Assembly (NCBI RefSeq): GCF_900636385.1
Contig: NZ_LR134269.1
Coordinates: 1,302,001 to 1,366,000, forward strand
DNA from: Staphylococcus warneri
GTDB taxonomy: Bacteria > Bacillota > Bacilli > Staphylococcales > Staphylococcaceae
Reading direction: 5' to 3'
Length of the DNA stretch: 64,000 nt
Part shown: one piece after another, positions 33,953 to 44,640 of the stretch
Layout of the letters: every line of letters begins with the position of its first letter
How positions within the stretch are numbered: the stretch's first letter is position 1
Translations under genes and position numbers: made by a program
Notes under the pieces: generated by a model
Databases searched by the model: none
Told to the model about the DNA's origin: nothing
The model's input: the letters and a program-made list of their open reading frames with translations, nothing else

Positions 33953-36900
33953 GCACAAAGTATCCTTGATAAAGATCATGGAAATGATCTTACTCAATCT
34001 CAAGTTGAACAAGCTTTAGCAAAAGTAAATCAAGCACAACAAGATTTGAATGGTGAAGAAAAAGTTCAAGAGGCTAAAATAGCAGCTATTCAAGAACTAG
34101 GCACTTACTCAAACTTAAATCATGCTCAAACAAACACTGCTCAAGATCGTATCAACAATGCCCAAACATTAGCTGAAGTAGCACAAGCTAAACAAACAGC
34201 ACAAGATTTAAATAATGCAATGGGACAATTACAACAAAGTATTGATAACTATCAAGATGTTGAACAAAGTGTAGATTATACTGATGCTGATACTAGTAAA
34301 CAATCTGCATATACTAACGCAGTGCATCAAGCACAAAACACACTTGATAAAGACCTTGGACATGATCTTACACAGTCTGAAGTAGAACAAGCTATTGAGA
34401 ATGTTAATCATGCTAAACAAGAATTAAATGGAGAAGAAAAAGTATCAGAAGCTAAAATCAATGCACTACAAACATTAGATAATGATACGCATTTAAACCA
34501 ACACCAACGTGAAGCTGCGAAAAATAACATTAATGGTGCTACGACGCTATCTCAAGTTGCACAAGCAATAGATCAAGCAAATGCATTAAATACTGTGATG
34601 GGTCAATTAAAAGATAGTATCAGTGATCAAGCAACTATCAAACAACAAATCAATTACACTGATGCTGATACAGATAGAAAAACAAATTATGATGATGCAG
34701 TTACAAATGCTCAAGCTATTTTAGATCCAGTAAATGGTAATAACTTATCAAAAGAACAAGTAGAATCTGCCATAAATCAAGTTAATACAACTAAAGATCA
34801 ATTAAATGGTAATACTAACCTTCAAAATGCTAAAAACGAAGCCAATACTCAATTAAATGCACTTGATCACATCAATCATGCGCAAAGTGACAATTTAAGA
34901 GATCAAATTGCTACTGCACCTTCAGTAGAAGCTGTACATCAAATTGAAGCTACTGCTCAAGCATTAGATCAAGCAATGCAACAATTACAACAAGCAATTG
35001 CTAATCGAAATGATATCTTAAATAGCCAAAATTACGCTGACGCAAGTCCTGATAAAAAACAAGCCTATGATCAAGCATTACAAAATGCAGACGATATATT
35101 AGCTAAAACAACAGGACCAAATAGTGATCAGCAAGCAGTTGAACAAGCAATGCAAGCTGTTACAAATGCTGCACACGAGTTAAATGGTGCACAAAACTTA
35201 CATGATGCACAATCTCAAGCTACTCAAGCGATTGAAAATGCACCACATCTTAACGAACAACAAAAAAATGAACTTAAAGGAAAAGTAAATCAAGCACAAA
35301 CGGTAGCGGCTGTAACAGATTTACAAAATAACGCTAATGCATTAAATACTGCTATGAAACAACTCAAACAAGCGATTGCAGATCACGATACAATTGTTGC
35401 AGATGGTAATTACACTAATGCTAGCCCACAAGAACAAGGCGCTTATACAGATGCTTACCAACGTGCACAAAATTTAATCAATGGTACACCGGATGTCATT
35501 ATCAATCCTGCAGATATTACTACTGCAACTCAAAATGTTAATAATGCAGAGCAAGGATTAAATGGTAATTCAAACCTTGCCAATGCTAAACAAGAAGCAA
35601 CCAATGCTTTACAACAAATGACAGGATTGTCAGATGCACAACGTCAAAGTATTCAAGACCAAATTGATACAGCGAAACAACTTCCTGATATAGATACGAT
35701 TAAAGCTAATGCAGGCAACTTGAATAATGCCATGTCTGACTTACGCCAAGAAGTTGCAAAACAACATGATGTTAAAGCAAGTCAGCCTTATGTAGATGCA
35801 AATACTAGCAATCAAGATGACTATAACCATGCCATTACAAATGCTGAAAGTATGATTAATGAAACAACTCAACCTACATTAAATCCAGAGGCTGTGACTC
35901 AAGCATTAAATCAAATCAAAACATCAACTCAAGATTTAAATGGAGTAGAAAACTTAAATAATGCAAAACAAAGTGCTACGAATGATCTACAACATTTAAG
36001 TCATTTGAATCAAGCACAACAAGCTGACTTGACACAACAGCTTAAAGACGCACCAAATGTTGCTTCTGTTGAACAAGTTAAAGCTAAAGCAACTTCACTT
36101 GATCAAGCTATGGAACAATTAATAAACGCAGTCAATGATAAAGATCAAGTACATCAAAGTGTTAATTATAGTGACGCAGATCAACCTAAACAAAGCGCTT
36201 ATGATCATGCTATTAATGATGCTCAATTAATTACAGATCCAACTACTGGATCAAATTCAACACAAGCTGAGGTTGAAGCAGCATTATCTGCAATAAATAC
36301 AGCGAAACAAGATTTAAACGGTAACCGTAAAGTTGAAGATGCTAAAAATAATGCAAATCAAGCACTTAACAATTTAAATCATCTAAATAACGCTCAACGT
36401 GAAAACATTGAACATCAAATTGATCAAGCACAAACACTAGCTGACATCGATCGAATAAACAACGATGCACAAGCTTTAAATAATGCTATGGGACAACTCG
36501 CAGATAGCTTAAATGACAAAGCTGAAACGCTTAATAGTCAAAATTACAACGACGCTAGTCCTGATAAGAAAACTGACTATACTGATGCAGTTTCAAATGC
36601 CGAAACAATCTTAAACCCAACACAAGGTGGTAACTTAACTAAAGATGAAGTAGAAGCAGCTATAAATGCGGTCAACAGTAAAAAAGATGCCTTAAACGGT
36701 AAAGAAAACTTAGCTAATGCTAAACAAAATGCTAACCAAGCTATTGATGGATTAACACATTTAACAAATCCACAAAAAGAAGCCTTAAAACAATTAGTTG
36801 ATCAATCTACAACTGTTGCAGAAGTTAAAGATAATGAAAATAAAGCACAAGCAGTTGATACAGCAATGGAACACTTAAATCAATCAGTTGCCGATAATAC

Positions 36901-39900
36901 AGATATCAAAAATGGACAAAATTACATTGATTCAAGTGAAAATAATAAAGATGCTTATAATAATGCAGTTAACACAGCACAAGGTATTCAAAATGAAGTA
37001 ACTAATCCAGTTATTGATCCAACTGTGATAAACCAAGCTGCAGACACAGTTACTAACACTAAAGACGGTTTAAACGGTAATGAAAACCTTACACACGCTA
37101 AAGAAGAAGCAATGCAATCAGTTGGCACGTATGATCACTTAAATAATGCACAACAAAAAGACATAGAAAATAGGATTAAACAAGCAACATCAGTAGATGA
37201 AGCTAATCAAATTAAAATTGAAGCTGAAAATCTAAATCATGCTATGAATGATTTGAATCAGGCAATTAAAGATAAAGATGATATTAAATCTAATGTTAAC
37301 TACACAGATGCTGATCCAGCGAAACAAGAAGCTTATAATAATGCTATTAGCAATGCTGAACACATTTTATCTAAGACAAACGGTAATAATGCGACACAAA
37401 CAGAAGTGGCAGAAGCAATTCAAGCAGTTAAAAGAGCTAAAGACACCTTAAACGGCAATGACAATGTTCAAAATGCTAAAATTCAAGCGACTGATACAAT
37501 CAACAATTCAAATGATTTAAATCATGCTCAAAAAGATGCGTTAAAACAACAAGTTGCTGATGCAACAACTGTCGCTGACGTTAATGAAATTAAACAAAAC
37601 GCTCTAGATTTAAATCAAGCAATGACAGCTTTAAAACAAGGTATCGCTAATAAAGATCAAATATTAGCAGACGGTAACTACACAAATGCAAGTCCTGATA
37701 AACAACATGCATACAATGATGCAGTTAACCACGCACAACAATTAATAGATGGTGTGCCAAACGTTATTGTGTCACCAAGTGACATACAAAATGCATTAAA
37801 TCACGTGAACCAAGCTAACAATGACTTGAATGGTAATGCTAACCTTATTAATGCTAAACAACAGGTAACACAAGCGCTTGATCAATTACCAAATTTAAAT
37901 CAAGCACAACGTGATGAATTTAATAAGCAAATCAATCAAGCATTACAAGTACCTGATGTTAACGCGATTCAACAAGCTGCAGAAAAACTTAACGATGCAA
38001 TGACAGCCTTGAAACAAGGCATCGCAAATAAAGACGATATCAAAGGTAGCGAAAATTATCATGATGCAGATCCGGATAGACAAACAGCATTTGATGATGC
38101 TATCAATCATGCAGATACATTATTAAATGAGCAAAACAATCCAACTATGGATCCAGACACAATCAAACAAGCATTAGCTAATGTTAATGAAGCTAATCAT
38201 AATTTAAACGGCGACCAAAAACTTGCCACTGCTCAACAAGATGCTAAAACAACACTAGGTACATTAGATCATTTAAACCAAGCACAAATTGATGCATTAA
38301 CTCAACAAATTGATCAAGCGCCAGATATTGCCGCAACGAACAAAATTAAACAAAATGCTGAAAGTTTAAATAATGCCATGAATCAATTAGATCAAGCATT
38401 ACAAACTAAAGCAGATACGTTAGGTAGTATCAATTATTCAGATGCAGATCAACCTAAGAAAGATGCTTATAACGATGCAGTAACACTTGCAGAAAGTATC
38501 GTAGATCATAATAGTCAAAACAATGCATCTCAAGATGATATCGCACAAGCGTTAAAACAACTTAACGATGCTAAAGATGCATTAAATGGTAATTCAAACG
38601 TTGAAAATGCGAAACAGGAAGCGATTGAGCAAATTAATAACGCACAAGATTTAAATCCTGCACAAAAAGAAGCATTAAAACAACAAGTGAATTTAGCAAA
38701 TACTGTAAATGATGTAAATCAAGTTAAAGCTACAACAAGTAATTTAGATCAAGCAATGTCCGCATTGAAACAAGGTATTGCAGACAAAGATCAAACAATA
38801 GCAGACGGTAATTACACAAATGCTAACCCAGATAAACAACAAGCATATAGTGAAGCAATCAATCATGCCGAACAAATTATCAATGGTACTCCGAATGCAA
38901 TCGTAGATCCACAAGCTATTACTAACGCTTTACATCAAGTGGATCAAACGAAAGGCGATTTGAATGGTAATGATAATCTACACGATGCACAACAAAACGC
39001 ATCTACTCTGATTGATGGTTTACCAAACTTAAATCCTGCACAAAAAGCAGCTTTAAAAGAACAAGTGAATCAAACAAGTCTTGTTCCAAGTGTTGATCAA
39101 ATCAAACAATCTGCAAATGATTTAAACACTGCAATGGGTAACTTGAATCAGACATTACAAGCCAATGCTCAAGTACCTCAAACCATCGATTACACACAAG
39201 CAAACAATGATAAACAAACAGCATATGATAATGCTGTAGCTCAAGCACAACAAGTTGTTAATGGCAATCAAGTGGTACAATTATCACCAGACGCTGTGAA
39301 ACAAATGACTGATGCTATTAATCATGCGAAAGATGATTTAAATGGTGATGAAAACCTAGCTCAAGCTAAACAAGATGCTAAAGCAAATCTCAATACATTA
39401 CCTGATTTAAATCAACCGCAACATGATGCACTTACAAACCAAATTGAGCAAGCACAGACAATTGAAGCGGTAAATCAAGTAAAACAACAGGCACAAAATG
39501 TCAATGATGCAATGCACAACTTAAAACAGGGCATTGCAAATAAAGACGATATTTTATGTAGTGAAAATTATCACGACGCTGATACTGATAAACAAACTGC
39601 ATATCAAGATGCAATCAGACAAGCTGAATCCATCATAAATCAAACTGTTGATCCAACTTTAAATCCAGATGATATTACACAAGCACTAACTCAAGTAAAT
39701 CTGGCTAAAGATGACCTCAATGGTGATACCAAATTGACAACAGAAAAGCAAAATGCTACTAACGATGTCAATGGCATGACACATCTAAATGACGCACAAA
39801 AGCAAGCACTCACATCTCAAATCGAACACGCGCCAAATATAGATGCTGTTAACACAGCTAAACAAACTGCTGAAAGTTTGAATAATGCAATGGATCAATT

Positions 39901-42900
39901 AGAACAAGCGATTCATAATAAAAATCAAATATTAGCTGATGGTAATTATTTAAATGCTGATCAAGCTATCCAAGATGCATACAATCAAGCAGTAGGAAAT
40001 GCAGAAAATGTATTAAATCCTCAACTTGGTACTAATGAAGATCAAAGTACAATTGAAGCAATGACTAATAAGGTAAATCAAGCGATCCAAAATTTAAATG
40101 GTAATTCAAACTTAGCCCAAGCTAAACAAGATGCTAATCAAGCATTAACGCAATTACCTCACTTAAATGACGCGCAACGACATGATTTGGAAACACAAAT
40201 TGCAAATGCACCATTAGTTACTGATGTCGATTCAATAAAACAAAATGCACAAACATTAGATCAAGCAATGGAACATTTAAGAGATAGTGTTAAAGATAAT
40301 CAACAAACACTTAATTCTGAAGATTATCATGATGCAACTGCTGATCGTCAAAATGACTATAACAATGCAGTGAATGATGCTAATCAAATCATAAATGCAA
40401 CAACACCAGTTATGAATCCAACTGACATTAATGCAGCTGCTAACCTTGTTAATGCTAATAAAGTAGCTTTAGATGGCGATGAAAACCTAACTCACGCTAA
40501 ACAACAAGCTACACAAACCATCGATCACTTAGATCACCTAAATCAAGCACAAATACAACAAGCACAAGAGGGTATTGCTCAAGCTACTGATATTGATGCC
40601 GTAACTCAACATGTTCGAGATGCTCAAGCGCTAGATAATGCAATGAATCAATTACAAAATGCTATTGCTAATCAAAATGACGTAAAACAACAAAGTCAGT
40701 TTGTTAACGCTGACCCAGATAAGCAATCTGCATATACTGATGCTGTTGCCCATGCTCAATCTATCATTGATCATCAACATGGACCAAATGCAAGTCAACC
40801 AGAAGTTGAACAAGCATTAACTCAAGTTCAACAAGCATTACAAAACTTAAATGGCGAACAAAGATTACAAGATTCTAAATTACATGCTCAACAAGCCATT
40901 GATGGACTAGCAGATTTAAATGATCCACAAAAATCTGCTTTAAAAGAACAAGTTAATCACGCACCACTCATTACGGATGTGCAACAAATTGAACAACAAG
41001 CAGATTCGCTTAACCAAGCTATGCATGGATTACGTCAAAGTATTGATGATAATGCAGAAGTTAAAGCAAGTAGTGCATATATTAATGAGGATCCTACAGA
41101 ACAACAAAATTATGATCAAGCAGTCCAAAATGCGCAAGATTTGATTAATGAACAACAAGCCACATTAGATACAAATGTAATTAATCAAACAACTGAAAGT
41201 GTAAATAATAGTAAACAAGCACTTCAAGGTGTAACTAAATTACAAAATGAAAAAGATCTAGCTAAGGAACGCATTAATCAATTACCTCATCTTAATGATG
41301 CTCAAAAACATATGGAAGATGCTTTAATTGATAATGAAACAACACGTACAGCTGTTAAAAATGATGTAACTGAGGCACAACAACTTGATCAATATATGGA
41401 TGCGTTACAACAAAGTATTGCCGATAAACAAACAACATTAGATAGCAGTCAATACATCAACGCAGATCCTAATAAAAAGCAAGATTATGACAACGCAATT
41501 CAAAATGCTGAAAGTATCATTGCTGGAATAACTAATCCAACAATCAATAAAGATAATGTAAATCAAGCTACTGAATCAGTGAATGCTACTAAACAAGCGT
41601 TAAATGGTGTTGAAAAACTAGCTGAAGATAAACAACATGCCGGTGAAACAATGAATCAATTTAATCAATTAACACCAGCACAACAACAAGCGCTTAATGA
41701 TGCAATTACTGATGCTCAAACTAGAGATGAAGTTGCTCAAAAAGTAGCGCAAGCAGAAGCACTTAACAATGCAATGCAAGCATTAAAAGATAGCATTAAG
41801 GATCACCAACAAGTTGAAAATAGTAGTCAATTCACAAACGAAGATCCAAAACAAAAAGATGATTATTCTCAAGCGGTTCAACATGCATTAGATATTATCA
41901 ATCAAGCTACAAATCCAACATTAGATCAAACACAAATTGAACAAGCAACACAAGCTGTTATCAATGCCAAAGATCAATTACATGGAGATCAAAAATTAGC
42001 TCAAGATAAACAACTAGCAAACGAAACGATCAATCATCTACAAAATCTAAATGCTGCACAACGTCAAGCACTACAAGAACAAATCAACCAAGTACCTACT
42101 CGTGACGAAGTTGCTCAAAAAGTAGCGCAAGCAGAAGCTTTAGATCAGTCAATGAAAGCATTGAGAGACGCGATTCAAGATCATCAACAAGTTGAAAATA
42201 GTAGTCCATTTATTAATGAAGATTCACCTGAACAAAATGCTTATACAAATGCAGTACAACAAGCGGAAGCATTAATTAATCAAGTAGATCATCCAACATT
42301 GGATAGAACACAAGTTCAACAACTTACAGAAGCTGTTACAAATGCGAAAGATCACTTACACGGTGCTGAAAAACTTCAAAATGATAAACAACACGCGATT
42401 ACAGATTTAAATCAACTTAATGGCTTAAATGACGCTCAACGTAACACATTCGAAACTCAAATTAATCAAGCACCAACTCGTAATGAGGTCGCTGAAATTG
42501 TCGCTCGAGCAAATGCATTAAATCAAGCGATGAATACATTGAGAAATGTCATTCAAGACCAGCCACAAATTGAATCAAGTAGTCCATTTATTAATGAAGA
42601 TTCACCTGAGCAAGAAGCATATAAACAAGCCGTTTCAAATGCCAAATCAATTGTCGATAAAACTACAGATCCTATCATGGATAAAGATCATGTAGACCAA
42701 GCAATACAAGAAGTAAATGACGCTATCGCAAATCTACACGGAAATCAAAAACTTGCTCAAGCACAACAACAAGCATTGACTGATTTAGATGGACTTAGCA
42801 ATTTAAATCATGATCAGCTTGAATTTGCGAAAGATGCAGTTAACCAAGCAACAACAAGAAATGAAGTTGCTCAAATCGTCCAATCCGCAAATCAACTTGA

Positions 42901-44640
42901 TCAAACAATGGGTAGACTTAAAGATGTAATGAATCAAGCAAATAGAGACAAATCAGATCCTAATTACACAGAGGCATCTACTGAAAAACAAGATGCATTC
43001 AATCAATCTTTAACAAATGCAACACATATTACAGATATACAAACAGGACCTAATGCAACTCAAATAGATGTTGAAAATGCAATCACATCTTTACAACAAG
43101 CAATAAATAATCTAGATGGAAATGCACGTGTAACTAATGCAAAGGTACAAACTATTCAAGATATTGAACAACAACCACATCTTAATGATGAGCAAAAATC
43201 AGCGATGAAAGATCAAGTTAAACAAGCAACTACATTAAAATCAATCGCTCAAATTGAAGATCAATCACATCAATTAGATCATTCGACTGATCAATTACAA
43301 CAAGCGATTGATGAACACAATCATGTAACAAATACAGTTGATTTCACGCAAGCTGATCCTGACAAACAAGCTGCATATAATCAAGCAATAGCACAAGCAC
43401 AACAACTTCTAACTCAAAATGCGACACAACAAGAAGTTGAACAAGCTATTACAGCGATTGAAAATGCTAAACATGATTTGAATGGTGATGAAAAAGTTGC
43501 AGAAGCGAAAGCAAATGCAACTCAGAATATTGATCAATTAACTGCTTTAAATGAAGCGCAACATCAAGCGATAAACAATCGCATTAACAATGCCAACGAT
43601 TTAAATGATATTCAAAGCATCGTTAATGAGGCTAATAAGTTAAATCATGCAATGACTGAACTTCAACAAGCAGTTAACGATAATAATGAACCAACGAAAC
43701 AAACAGGTAATTATTTAAATGCCGATACTCAACTTAAACATGATTTTGATGAAGCTATCACACAAGCACAACAAGCATTAGATCATCCAACTGGTTCTAA
43801 TTTAACAACTGATCAAATTAATCAACTTAAAGATGCAATCACACATACAAAAGATGCATTAAATGGTAACCAAAGATTAAATGATTCCAAATCTGATGCA
43901 TTAAACAAATTAGATCAATTAACACATCTGAATAATGCTCAAAAACAAATGGCAGAACAACAAATTAATTCTGCTAATACCTTAGGCGATGTGGCTAAAG
44001 CAGCTCAAAAAGCAACAACATTAGATAAATCTATGGATGCTTTAAATCAGTATGTTCAACGAACAGAAGCGCCAGTCAAAGCAAGTTCGAATTATATCGA
44101 TGCAGATGATGAGTTAAAAGCGAATTATAACGCTACTTTAGATCGTGCACATAATGTGTTGAACAAAGCTCAAGGTAATGCATTAACAAATGATGAAGTA
44201 GAATCTTTACAACAAGAGATAATCAATGCTGAAAATGCCCTTAATGGTGATCAAAACGTTTCTAAAGCTAAAGGTAAAGCTGATCAATTTATCGATAGTT
44301 TAGAAAACTTAAATCCAAATCAAAGAAACTTAGCACATCAATTAGTTGCTCAAGCTGATGATTTAGATACTCTTAATGACATCATCAATAATCAAATTGA
44401 TTTAAATGATGCAATGAAAGTATTAAAAGATATTGTAAATAATGATGTGCCAAGTAGCGAAAATAGTATTAAATATCAAAATGCAGATGATAATGCTAAA
44501 GCGAACTTTACTCAAGCTAAAGATGATGCCATTAAATTATTAAAAGGTACTGATAATGAAGTTGGCGATACAAACGATATCCAAGGTGCAATCCAAACAC
44601 TTAAAGAAGTAATCAACCATTTAAATGGCGATTCTAGATT
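28790..44640 (+). repeat. ebh: About 42 tandem GA-FIVAR coding modules in ebh
   Basis: Modules of about 126 codons (378 bases). I counted 42 by the junction motif (LNG or variant, then an AK-rich helix): 14 up to the module broken by the stop, and 28 after it. Typical content is LTHLNxAQ, AMxxL, NYxDADxxKQ and ALNG. Modules between about 41400 and 42760 form a divergent subfamily in which NYxDA is replaced by SSPFINED or similar. Confidence 0.85.

Noticed and set aside
33950-33960. Functional read-through of the TAA
   Set aside because: TAA followed by G is not a known leaky context and no special downstream element is visible.
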